A stretch of 64,000 bases of DNA from NCBI GenBank assembly GCA_963835465.1, contig CAWIFR010000006.1, positions 248,001-312,000 on the forward strand. Direction: 5' to 3'. Below the pieces are notes generated by a model. That model did no database searches and was not told the origin of the DNA. It saw nothing but the letters and a program-made list of their open reading frames with translations. Position numbers and translations under genes: made by a program. Shown piece by piece: positions 17,683 to 26,740 of the stretch; position 1 is the first letter of the stretch, and every line of letters starts with the position of its first letter. The DNA comes from Bog-756 sp963835465. Lineage in GTDB: Bacteria; Actinomycetota; Acidimicrobiia; Acidimicrobiales; RAAP-2.

Positions 17683-17708
17683 CACTTCCGGGCGGTGACC
17701 CGGAAGTG
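17683..17708 (-). terminator. Leader hairpin just upstream of the start codon
   Basis: A perfect 10-bp inverted repeat (CACTTCCGGG and CCCGGAAGTG, 6-nt loop) lies between the cobalamin riboswitch and the start at 17670. There is no clear U-tract after it, and its 3' arm abuts the AGGA ribosome site. It may therefore control translation rather than terminate transcription; which of the two is unresolved. Confidence 0.6.
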
Positions 17709-17774
17709 TCCTGGAGCCTCGACGGGTCCATGACCGACCGAGTCCTGCCGCATTTCTCGACGGGATTGGACTCT

Positions 17775-17890
17775 GCGAACAGCGCATCGGTATCCCGGCT
17801 CGTGACCAGTGTCTCCACTCGCCACCTACGGTTGCGGACCAGCGCCGGACTTCGACCGGCTTCCCCGAGGTGCTGCTGGGTGCTGCAGGG
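17775..17890 (-). promoter_or_regulatory. Cobalamin (B12) riboswitch
   Basis: Read on the minus strand, the region holds the conserved core in order: GGGGAAGCCGGT, then AAGTCCGGCGC, CTGGTCCGCAACCGTAG, a CACTGG element, and the B12 box as AGCCGGGATACC (17780-17801). These are the signature elements of the AdoCbl-type riboswitch family, although it is shorter than many members. It lies 100-220 nt upstream of the toroid gene and should shut off the operon when cobalamin is plentiful. The exact ends are approximate. Confidence 0.9.
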
Positions 17891-17959
17891 GCGACCCTAC
17901 CAGGGACCGAGGACGCCGGCTCGGGCTGACCCGCCCGCTGCCTCGATGGGCATCGGCTC

Positions 17960-18000
17960 GGTGGCCCGGGCCGTCACTTCGGTGACCCGGGCCGTCACTC
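17960..18000. repeat. Two-copy 20-bp direct repeat with inverted arms at the end of the desaturase gene
   Basis: Two near-identical copies of GGTGACCCGGGCCGTCACT (17960-17979 and 17981-18000) overlap the desaturase stop. Each has GTGAC/GTCAC or similar arms, so the transcript could fold into a GC-rich hairpin. A weak terminator role between the desaturase and the riboswitch is possible. Confidence 0.45.
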
Positions 18001-19035
18001 GATGACCGAGATGGACCGCCCGGTCCCGGCCCGCCGGAGGTGGACCAGCACCTCCCGGTAGGCGCGCCATGGACTCTGCTCGGCATAGGCGATCCGCCGT
18101 TCGGTGCAGAACGGACGGACCAGCTTGCGGGCCCGGCGCAGATTGGCCCGCGGCATGGAGGGGAAGAGGTGGTGTTCGATCTGGGTGTCGAGGCCGCCGA
18201 AGAGGAACCCGGTGAACGAGGGGCCGGACAGGTTGCGCGACGTCAGCACCTGGCGGCGGAGGAAGCCCAGTTCGTCGGTGCCGGCCAACGTGGGCATGCC
18301 CACGTGGTTGGTGATGAAGCTGACCCCGAGATAGAAGCCGAACAGCCCTTGGGTGACCACGATGAAGGCCACGGCGATCAGCGGGGAGAGGAACAGGAAC
18401 GGCGCCACGAAGAAGATCAGCCCATGGACGGCGAGGAGGCCGACCTCCAGGAACACGGCCCGGTCGCGTCGACGGGCGAGGGAGAGGGCACTGGCCACGT
18501 GGAGGTTCAGCGCCTCGAGGAAGAGCAGCGGCAACAACAGGACCATCTGCGAGCGGGCGAACCGCTGCCCGACGCGTCCCCGTCCCGTGGCCTGGTCCGG
18601 CGTGTAGACGAGGGCCCCGGGCACCAGATCGGGGTCCTTGTCCGGGCGGTTGGTGTGGGCATGGTGGCGGTTGTGCTTGGTGAGCCACCACCCGAAACTG
18701 AAGCCCACGAAGAGATTGGCCACGATGAGACCGATCAGGTCGTTCCCCCTCCGGTGGGCGCAGATCTGGCGGTGACCCGCGTCGTGGCCGATGAAACCCA
18801 ACTGAGTGAGGACGAAGGCCAGGGCCACGGCGGCCACCAGCACCCACCAGGTGTCACCCAGCAGCACGACGACCGCGGCCACCGCGGCGAGGGCCCCGAC
18901 CGAGGTGGCGATCTTGGCCGAGTAGTAGCCCCGACGACGGGACAGCAGCCCGCCGTCGCGAACCTGGCGGGAGAGTTCGGCAAAGTCCTCGCGCCTCGAG
19001 AGGTCACGGGGTGGTGCCTCAACGGTGGTGTCCAT
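17995..19035 (-). CDS. Membrane fatty acid desaturase (front-end/acyl-lipid type)
   Basis: This 346-residue integral membrane enzyme has the three histidine boxes of the di-iron desaturases: HDAGH, HNRHHAH and QIEHHLF, the last with Gln replacing the first His as in front-end and linoleoyl-type desaturases. Four or more hydrophobic helices lie between the boxes. It introduces a double bond in membrane acyl chains using O2 and electrons from a ferredoxin or reductase. The ATG is preceded by GAGAG. It lies upstream of the B12 operon on the same strand but is separated by the riboswitch. Confidence 0.93.
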   Translation of the reverse strand: MDTTVEAPPRDLSRREDFAELSRQVRDGGLLSRRRGYYSAKIATSVGALAAVAAVVVLLGDTWWVLVAAVALAFVLTQLGFIGHDAGHRQICAHRRGNDLIGLIVANLFVGFSFGWWLTKHNRHHAHTNRPDKDPDLVPGALVYTPDQATGRGRVGQRFARSQMVLLLPLLFLEALNLHVASALSLARRRDRAVFLEVGLLAVHGLIFFVAPFLFLSPLIAVAFIVVTQGLFGFYLGVSFITNHVGMPTLAGTDELGFLRRQVLTSRNLSGPSFTGFLFGGLDTQIEHHLFPSMPRANLRRARKLVRPFCTERRIAYAEQSPWRAYREVLVHLRRAGTGRSISVIE

Positions 19036-19632
19036 CAGAATCTCTCGGTCGGTGCCCGCGGGCAGATGGGGGGACGATCAGGGCTCCATGGACCGCTGCA
19101 CTGGTCGGGGCGGCGAAAGAACCCGTCAGTCGACGACGGCTGAGGGGCGCTCTGGCGCCCCACGGTCCGAACCGAGGGTGACCTCACCACTCTACGCCTG
19201 CTCGGGCAGCCGAATGCGGCGGCCCTTCGAGCCCCCGGGCCCGTCCACCGGGATCCGGCGCGACAACGTCGTCACCGAGCCCGGTTTCGGCCGTCGATCC
19301 GGCCCTCGCTCCTGGCCGCGCAGTTCCCAGGAGCGGACTCGGTCCGGATGGTCCTGGGCGCTGCTCGTGATGAGGACCTCGTCGGCCCGCCCGGCCTCGA
19401 CAATCCCTCCACCCCACCATGACGGGCGCCTGGGCTGCCGAGGACCGGGTGTCGACAGGGTCGGCCGCTACCGCAGCCGCGCTGGTACCCCGATCCGCGG
19501 ATCTCGGTCGACGTCACCATCGGGTTGGGCCGGACCGACACACGCCCACTACCGCCCCCCGCCAGCGCGGTGACCTAGCGTCCAGGGGGACCGCGTCCGG
19601 ACGACGGGAGCGGGACACCGAAGGGACGCAGC
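19036..19632. other. Gene-free stretch between the desaturase and sulfatase genes
   Basis: About 600 bp lie between two divergent genes. Open frames exist but none shows a recognisable domain, a good start site or conserved-looking composition. The promoters of the desaturase and of the sulfatase pseudogene should lie here. I see no clear hairpin, repeat or riboswitch. Confidence 0.5.
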
Positions 19633-21166
19633 ATGGCCCAACCGCACCCGAGACACCTGGTCGTCGTTCTCCTCGACAGCCTCAACCGGCACCTCCTGGA
19701 GGCCTACGGCGGCACTGAGTTCGCCACCCCCAGCCTGGCTGCATTCGCCCGGGGGCTCCCTCCGCTTCACCCGGCACCACGCGGGCTCGCTCCCCTGCAT
19801 GCCGGCCCGCCACGACATCCTGGTCGGAGCGCTGGACTTCCCGTGGCGTCCCTGGGGCTCCATCGAGATCTGGGAGGACGCCATCACCCGCTCTCTCCGA
19901 CGGGCGCGGGGGTGACCACCATGCTGATCTCGGACCACCCCCACCTGTTCGAGACGGGCGGGGAGAACTACCACACCGACTTCACCGGGTGGGACTACGT
20001 GCGGGGCCACGAGAACGACCCGTGGCGCACCGCCCCCGACCCGACTGGGTCGGGGCCCCGGCGCTGCCGGTGGAGCGCGCCGAGTACCACCACCGCTACG
20101 ACGATTCCCGCACCTACTTCCGCTCCGAGGAGGACTTTCCGGGTCCCCGCACCATGGCGACGGCCGCAGAGTGGATCCGACGGTCGGGCCCGTCCCACGA
20201 CCGCTTCTTCCTCCTGGTGGACGAGTTCGACCCCCACGAGCCCTTCGACACCCCGGCTGCCCTACGCGTCGATGTACAACGACGAGTGGGCAGAGGGCCT
20301 GGCGATCTGGCCTCCCTACCTGATCGACGCCGTGGCCAGTGGGAAGCTCGACCCGCGCGCGCGCCCGTCAGCTCCGGAGCAACTACGGCGCCAAGCTGAC
20401 CATGATCGACCACTGGTTCGGACGCCTGCTGGCGGCCATCGACGAGGCCGGCCTGGCCGACGACACCGGGGTGGTGCTCTGCACCGACCATGGGCACTAC
20501 CTCGGCGAGCACGACCTGTTCGGGAAGCCCGGCGGCACCGGTCTACCAGGAGCTGGGCGGCATCCCCTTGCTGGTCCGCTGGCCCGGCCAGGAGCCCCGG
20601 GACGTCGACGGCCCTCACCACCTCGGTCGATCTGCACGCCACCATCGCCGACCTGTTCGGCGCCGCGGTGGAGCATCCCACCCACGGTCGGTCGCTGCTG
20701 CCCCTGGTCTCGGGGGCGGCGAGACAGTCCGTGAACTGGCCCTGTTCGGCTACTGGGGTCGCGCACGTCGGCGTCACCGACGGCCGATTCCGCTATCTCC
20801 GGGGCTGCGGCAGACGAGAACTTCCCGCTGTCGATGTGGTCAAACCGTTGGTCCACCATGCCGGTGCCGCGCCTTCCCGGATCTCCGACTGCCCCGACCC
20901 GGACGGACGGGCCACGCTCAGCACCATGCCGGGCACCGACGGTACCCGTCATCCGCCAGCCCTTCGCGCCCGGGGACCCGCTGCCGTTCTGGGCCGGGTG
21001 CCAGCCGCCGGACACCTCGTACCTCTTCGACACCGATGCCGACCCTCAGGAGCTGGAGAACCGGGTCGGCGAACGGCACGAGTCGGTGCTGGAGGACGCC
21101 CTGGCCGAGGCCCTGCGCTCGATCAGCGCTCCAGCCGACGTGCTCGAACGGATCGGCCTCGGCTAG
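19633..21166 (+). pseudogene. Sulfatase, broken by about ten frameshifts
   Basis: Pieces of one sulfatase of about 510 residues are spread over all three plus-strand frames. In order they include HLVVVLLDSLNRHLLEAYGG, the formylglycine motif CMPAR near 19796 with GALDFPWRPWG, SDHPHLFETGGENY, LLVDEFDPHEPFDTP, LTMIDHWFGRLL, VVLCTDHGHYLGEHDLFGK, GIPLLVRWPGQ, HATIADLFGAAVEHP and YLFDTDADPQELENR. The conserved residues are intact and only the frame is lost, in both directions. That suggests very recent decay or a poorly read stretch. If intact it would hydrolyse sulfate esters using formylglycine. Confidence 0.8.
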
Positions 21167-21219
21167 AACGCCGACCGATCAGGAGGTCGACCTCGGCCGG
21201 GCGTTGGGGCTCCGGGACG

Positions 21220-21453
21220 TCAGCGTCCGTAGGAGTCGGTCGTCCGCTTGGACGGGAGGAGCGCCACGATGACGAGGGCGATCAGCCAGAAGAAGAACCC
21301 GAGGATGACCCAGCCCACGGCGTGGCGACCCTTGCGCTTGGCGATGTTGTAGATCCACACCATCACGAGGATCCACAGCACGAATCCGATCACCGACTCG
21401 AGCGCCCGGACCCCGTTGCTCACCCCCAGCAGCGTGGCCAGCACGGCGGTCAC
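21220..21453 (-). CDS. Small two-helix membrane protein
   Basis: This 77-residue protein has two hydrophobic segments (SVIGFVLWILVMVWIYNIA and AVGWVILGFFFWLIALVIVA) separated by a short basic loop, KRKGRH. The ending is positively charged. No function is recognised. The GTG start follows a strong GGAGGTGA ribosome site at the right distance, which supports a real gene. Confidence 0.75.
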   Translation of the reverse strand: MTAVLATLLGVSNGVRALESVIGFVLWILVMVWIYNIAKRKGRHAVGWVILGFFFWLIALVIVALLPSKRTTDSYGR

Positions 21454-21657
21454 GAGTCACCTCCGGCGTTGTCCATGGTCGAAGCGTAACAATCTGTCGG
21501 CCCCGAGCGGTCGACGGACCGGGGGCGGCACCAGGAGGCCGCCGACCGCGGCTGTTCGTCAGCCACCCCGGCACCCGACACCCTGCGCCTCAGGGGGACA
21601 TCGCAGAGCGCAGTCGCAACACCACGGAGAGAGTTCACCCCTGGCCCAACGGGAAAA

Positions 21658-22779
21658 TTGTGTGGTTCGCTCTTCTTCGTGCGTGGGGCAACACGGAAAC
21701 ATCGGGGCATCGTCGCGGCGGTGCTGGTCATGGCCGCGGTGGGCATCGGCGCGGGCTACACCGTCTCGAGCAGCGCGTCGCCGGCCCCGAGCACGGCGGC
21801 CGCCCCCGTGCGATTGGTCGGCGGCCCGGGCAACCCGGTGGCCTCCACCGGCTGCGCCCGTCCCCAGGGCCCGTCGGTCACCAACGAACTCCAGGGCCTG
21901 CAGGTCGCAGGGACCCCCCGTTGGTACCTGCTCACCACGCCGGCGCCGGCCACACCCGCCCTCTCGGCCGGGGGGACCACTTCCACCGCCATCCCTCGCC
22001 CCTTGATCCTCGACTTCCACGGGGTGGGTGAGAGCGCCCTGTTGCAGTCGGCGACCTCGCAGTTCGGCACCCTCGGCCAACTCGACGGCTTCGTCGTGGT
22101 CACCCCCAGCGGCACCGGCAGTCCGGTCCACTGGGACACCACCGACCAGAGCGCCACCAACCCCGACCTCCGATTCGTCGGTGCCCTCCTCGACCAGATC
22201 GAGGCGACCCAGTGCATCGACACCTCCCGGGTCTACGCCACCGGGTTCTCCGACGGGGGGATCATGGCCTTCCAGTTGGCGTGCACCATGCCCGCACGGT
22301 TCGCCGCCATCGGCGCCGTCTCCGGAGAAGCCCTTCCGGGGCCCTGCGATCCGGGCCGGGCCGTGCCCATCATCGCCTTCCACGGCACGGCCGATCCCAT
22401 CCTCTACTTCAACGGTGGTGCCGACAGCACGGCGTTGACCCAGCTGCTCGGCCCGGGGGAGCCCACCTCCCCGCCGTCCACGGCCGACGAGCCGGCCCGC
22501 CTGGACGGTCCGGGCGTGGCGGCCACCGTCAGGGAGTGGGCCATCCGAGAAGGGTGCGGTCCGCAGTCGATCGACACCCAGGTCGGGAGCCAGGTCATCG
22601 TCCGGCGGTACTCCTGTCCGTCAGGGACCGACGTGCACTTCTACATCATCCTCGGCGGCGGACACGAGTGGCCGGGCAGTGCCGTCAGCAGCACCTACGG
22701 GACCAAGACGGGGATGACCACGCTGCAGGTCAACGCCACCCAGCAGATGTGGGAGTTCTTCCAGCAGTTCCACCTGTAG
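21658..22779 (+). CDS. Exported esterase/polyhydroxybutyrate-depolymerase-like (LpqC-type) hydrolase
   Basis: The protein has about 370 residues, with an N-terminal membrane or signal segment (IVAAVLVMAAVGIGAGYTV) and an alpha/beta hydrolase of the feruloyl-esterase/PHB-depolymerase group. It shows FHGVGES near the oxyanion hole, the nucleophile in TGFSDGGIM, Asp in HGTADPIL and His in GGGHEWPG. It probably acts outside the membrane on ester-linked polymers or lipids. The start is uncertain: TTG at 21658 or GTG at 21679, neither with a strong ribosome site. Confidence 0.87.
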   Translation: MCGSLFFVRGATRKHRGIVAAVLVMAAVGIGAGYTVSSSASPAPSTAAAPVRLVGGPGNPVASTGCARPQGPSVTNELQGLQVAGTPRWYLLTTPAPATPALSAGGTTSTAIPRPLILDFHGVGESALLQSATSQFGTLGQLDGFVVVTPSGTGSPVHWDTTDQSATNPDLRFVGALLDQIEATQCIDTSRVYATGFSDGGIMAFQLACTMPARFAAIGAVSGEALPGPCDPGRAVPIIAFHGTADPILYFNGGADSTALTQLLGPGEPTSPPSTADEPARLDGPGVAATVREWAIREGCGPQSIDTQVGSQVIVRRYSCPSGTDVHFYIILGGGHEWPGSAVSSTYGTKTGMTTLQVNATQQMWEFFQQFHL

Positions 22780-22865
22780 CAGCCGGCGCGCCCGGGTGCC
22801 GGCAGGCCTGTCCGGCGTCCGCCGAGGTCCCACCGAGGCCATGGCCGCCAGGTACGATGCTGCCC

Positions 22866-23153
22866 ATGGCTTCGGGAGGGTTCGTGCGCTCCCTGCACGA
22901 CAGACTCTTCGTGGATCCGGTGCGCAGGGTGGTGGCCCAGGAGGTCGAGAACGCCTCGATCCGGCTGGAGGCCTCGTTCGAGGAGGCCCACCACGACCTG
23001 CAGCGAATCCTCGGGGACCTGGCCGACGCCAACGACCAGGTGGCCGAGGCCATCGGCCGCAGCCTCACCCGGCTACGGGCGGAGACCGAGGCGCTCCAGT
23101 CCGAGCTGCGCCGCCTGAACGGGACCGCGGGTGAGCCGGAACCACCCCGTTGA
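22866..23153 (+). CDS. Small coiled-coil protein at the head of the glycosyltransferase cluster
   Basis: The predicted product has 95 residues and is mostly helical. It has a long heptad-like stretch (EVENASIRLEASFEEAHHDL to LRAETEALQSELRRLNG). No domain is recognised and no membrane segment is seen. The stop overlaps the next gene's TTG start as TTGA, so it is coupled to the glycosyltransferase and may scaffold it; that is inference. Confidence 0.7.
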   Translation: MASGGFVRSLHDRLFVDPVRRVVAQEVENASIRLEASFEEAHHDLQRILGDLADANDQVAEAIGRSLTRLRAETEALQSELRRLNGTAGEPEPPR

Positions 23154-25532
23154 CGACTGCGGTACCGGAGGCACCGCTCGTCCTGGATCTCCAAGCGGCC
23201 CAGAGCCCGACCTACCGGGAACGCGGCGTGGCCCGTTACGCCGTCGACTTCACCACCTCCTTGCTGCGCACGGTTCCCGAACTGGTGGACCAGGTGCTCG
23301 TTCGTCCGGACCTGGTCCCCCGACCGGACTGCCCGCGGCCTTGGGCCGGGAGAAGTTCACCGGCGATCCCGACTGGAGCCGGCCCGGGGGCGTGTTCCAC
23401 GCCCTCTCGCCCTTCGACATCGCCACCCCGGTACGGGAGATCTGGCCGCGGCAGGCGTCGAGGACCGGCCGTCGCCTCGTGGTCACGGTCTACGACCTCA
23501 TCCCCGAGCTCTTCCCCGAGACCTATCTGGTCGATCCGGGAACACGGCATCGTTACCGGGCGCGGCGGGAGCTGGTCCGGGCCGCCGACCACGTGGTCAC
23601 CCTCTCCAGGTCGGCAGCCGACGATGTCGCTGATCTCCTCGGCGTCCCCGACCATCGCCTGACCGTCGTCGGGGCGGCTTGCTCCGAGGCGTTCCGGCCA
23701 GGAGTCGACCGCGAGGAGGAGGCCGCCCGGGCCGGGGCCCTGCTCCCCGGGTTGGGCGACCGCACGGTGGTCTACAACGGCGCCGTGGAGCCCCGGAAGA
23801 ACATGGAGGGGTTGATCAGAGCCTTCGCCCGGCTTCCCGAACGGGTCCGGCGCCGTCACCAGTTGGTGCTGGTCTGCCGGCTCCAGCCCCTGGAGCGCAA
23901 CCACTACGAGGTCCTCGGCCGCAGCCTGGGCCTGGGCGACGGCGAGCTCCTGCTGACCGGCCTGGTGCCCGACGATGCCCTGGTGCACCTCTACCGCAGC
24001 GCCACCTTGGTGGTGTTCCCGTCCCTCTACGAGGGCTACGGGCTGCCGGTGGCCGAGGCCATGGCCTGCGGCGCACCCGTGGTGGCGTCGGGCAACTCCT
24101 CGCTCCGGGAGCTGGTGGACGCGGACGCCACCTTCGACCCCCACGACCTGGGCTCCGTCGTCGCGACGATGGAGCGCGGCCTCGTCGACGAGGCCTTTCG
24201 TGACCGCCTGCTCCGGTGGTCGGCCCGTCCGCAGCCCACGTGGACCGAGGTGGCCGATCGGGCCGCCGCCGTCTACCGGCAGCTGGTCATCGAGCCGGAC
24301 GGCACGAGTCCTCGCCCGCCGGCGGCCTGGCCGCGGCGACCCAGGGTGGCCATGGTGACCCCCTGGCCCCCGGCCACCACCGGGGTGGCCTCCTACTCGC
24401 GCCGTCTGGCCCGGGCCATGGCCGACTCGGTGGACCTCGACCTGTTCGTGGACGGGGACTCACCGACGCGTCCCTCGACGATCGCGAGTTCCCCTCGTAC
24501 CCGGCCCGCGCCCTGCCCCTGGTCGACCCGGTGCAGGGCGGCTACGAGGCTGTCATCGCCTGCGTCGGCAACAGCGAGCACCACGCCGGCGCCTTGGCCC
24601 TGGTCCGACTCGGGCGGAGGCCCGCCGCCGTGCTGGCCCACGACGTCCGGCTCAATGGGCTCTACCGGCACGGGGCGGCACGGGGCGCCGTCCCCGAGGG
24701 GAACGCCACCGTTGTCGCCCGGCTCTACGAGGAGGCCACACCGGAGTGGATCACCGACGGCTGGCTGCAGCCGGCCGAGGCCGAGGAGCACGGCGTCTAC
24801 CTGGCCCGGGAGCTCATCGGGCTGGCCGACCCGTTCATCGTGACCTCCGAGTACGCCGCCGAGGTCGCCCGGCGGGAGGCGCGACCCGAGGACCGGGGGC
24901 GGGTGGTGGTCTGCCCGTACGCCTATCCACCGCCGGTGCCCCGCCCGGCCGGCCGGGAGGTGCCGGGGCTGGTCAGTACCTTCGGCCTGGTCAACGCCGT
25001 GAAACAGCCGGAGCTGCTGGTGACCGCCTTCTCCCTCGTGCACCGGGGCGACCCCTCCACCCACCTGGCCTTCGTGGGTCCGATCGACCCCGCCCTGCGA
25101 GAGCGCTACCACGCCCTGGCCGTGCGCCTCGGGATCGCCGGCGAGGTGACCTTCACCGGCACGGTCGACGACGACGAGTACCAGGAGTGGCTGGGCCGGA
25201 CGTCGGTGGCGGTGCAGCTCCGGGCCCGGACCAACGGGGAGACCTCCGGGGCGGTGGCGGACTGCCTGTCCCATGGCGTGGCGACGGTGGTGACCGACGC
25301 CGGGCCCGCCCAGCAGCTACCCGACCTGGTGGCCAAGGTGCCGGTGGCCGTCGAACCGGCCGCTCTCGCCGAGGTGGTCGGCGGCCTCCTGGCCGATGCC
25401 GGCGAACGGGAGCGTCGGGCCGCCGACGGCCTGGCCTTCGTGGCCCAGATGGGCTTCGACCGCGGAGCCGCCGATCTCCTCGCCGTGCTGGACCTGACCC
25501 CTCTGGCGGCGGTTCGACCGGGCCCCTCGTGA
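23150..25532 (+). CDS. Two-domain GT4-type glycosyltransferase, two frameshifts
   Basis: The joined product is about 790 residues with two GT-B glycosyltransferase units in tandem. The first ends with the donor-site signature FPSLYEGYGLPVAEAMACGA. The second starts at RVAMVTPWPPATTGVASYSR and has FGLVNAVKQPELLV, FVGPIDP and TNGETSGAVADCLSHG. The frame breaks near 23325 (a five-C run, where one more C restores the protein) and near 24455 (a GGGG run). The TTG start at 23150 overlaps the upstream stop. The product should transfer sugars from nucleotide donors to a cell-surface glycan on the cytoplasmic side. Confidence 0.85.
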
Positions 25533-26740
25533 CGCGGTCCGTGGTCGTCGTGTCGCTGCGGGCCGGAGACTGGCTGGACCGGTGCCTGGACTCGGTGAGC
25601 GACCACGCCGACCAGCTGGTGGTGGTGGACAACGGATCGACCGGGTCCGAGGTGTCCGACGTCGGCCGCCGTCACGGGGCCACCGTCATCCGCAACCGCG
25701 ACAACCGGGGCTTCGCCGGAGGGGCCAACCAGGGACTGGCCCGGGCCACGGGTGAGGTGGTGGCCCTCCTCAACGACGACGCCGTCGCCGACGCCAACTG
25801 GCTGGACGTCTGCGAACAGGCCCTGGCCGATCCGTCGGTGGCCGCGGTCACGCCCAAGGTCCTGCTCGACGGCTGGTACGGCCAGCTCCTGCCGGCCGAA
25901 GCGGCCTGGTTCGCCCCGTCGGACGCCCGCCCCCTGGGCCGCCAGGTCACCTCGGTTCTCCACGACGGCGACGAGCTGCTCGAGCGGCTGGTGGGTCCGG
26001 GCATCCACCGCCTGGAGTCGGCGGTGGTGGACGGCACCCAGACCCGCTGGCGGTGGACGCGGCCGGGCAAGCCCTACTTCGTCCCCCTCCCTGGGCCCGG
26101 CGCGGCCACGGTCACCGTCAACGGGACCGAGGAGGTGCCGATCACCACCGTCTGCCGGCTGATCAACAACGCCGGGCTGTTCCTCCGCTCCGACGGCTAC
26201 GCGGGCGACCATGGACTGGAGTGCCCCGACGACGGGCGCTGGGACCAGGGTCGCGAGACCTTCGGCGCCACCGGCACGGCCATGGTCGTTCGGGCCGATG
26301 TGCTCCGGCGCGTCGGCCTGTTCGCCGACCCGTTCTTCGCCTACTACGAGGACGCCGACTGGAGCTGGCGGGCCCGCCGCCAGGGGCTCCGGGTGGTCTA
26401 CCGGCCGGAGACCTCGGTCTCGCACCGTCGCTCGGTGACCTCGGTGCAGACCCTCGGGGCCCGGGTCCGCATACTCGGCGAACGCAACCGGCTCCTGGCC
26501 CTGGTCCGCAACGCCCCGGCCGCCGTGGCCTCCCACGAGGTGTGGCGGAGGGTGGCCGACGGTCCCGACGACGGCGTCCGGCGGGGCATGCTGGGTCACC
26601 TCCCGTGGGCGCTGGCCACCCGGGCCCGGCTGGCCCGAACCTCGACCGTCGGGACCCGAGCGCTCTGGGACCGCTGGGCCGGGGCCGACGTGACTTGGGA
26701 CGACGGGCCCTGTGCCCCGCAGGCGGCCGACGGTGGCTGA
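25529..26740 (+). CDS. GT2-family glycosyltransferase (rhamnosyltransferase-like)
   Basis: This 403-residue protein has a GT-A fold. The N-terminal nucleotide-binding strand is VVVDNGSTG, then NRDNRGFAGGANQGL, the metal-binding LLNDDAVADANW and the acceptor-side DPFFAYYEDADWSWRA, all hallmarks of rhamnosyltransferase/WbbL-like enzymes. A middle insertion (about residues 120-215) is longer than usual. The GTG start overlaps the previous stop as GTGA and the next gene overlaps its end, so it is tightly within the cluster. Confidence 0.9.
   Translation: MTRSVVVVSLRAGDWLDRCLDSVSDHADQLVVVDNGSTGSEVSDVGRRHGATVIRNRDNRGFAGGANQGLARATGEVVALLNDDAVADANWLDVCEQALADPSVAAVTPKVLLDGWYGQLLPAEAAWFAPSDARPLGRQVTSVLHDGDELLERLVGPGIHRLESAVVDGTQTRWRWTRPGKPYFVPLPGPGAATVTVNGTEEVPITTVCRLINNAGLFLRSDGYAGDHGLECPDDGRWDQGRETFGATGTAMVVRADVLRRVGLFADPFFAYYEDADWSWRARRQGLRVVYRPETSVSHRRSVTSVQTLGARVRILGERNRLLALVRNAPAAVASHEVWRRVADGPDDGVRRGMLGHLPWALATRARLARTSTVGTRALWDRWAGADVTWDDGPCAPQAADGG

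Noticed and set aside
19036..19632. Short open frames as additional genes in the gap before the sulfatase
   Set aside because: None combines a ribosome site, a domain and non-biased composition.
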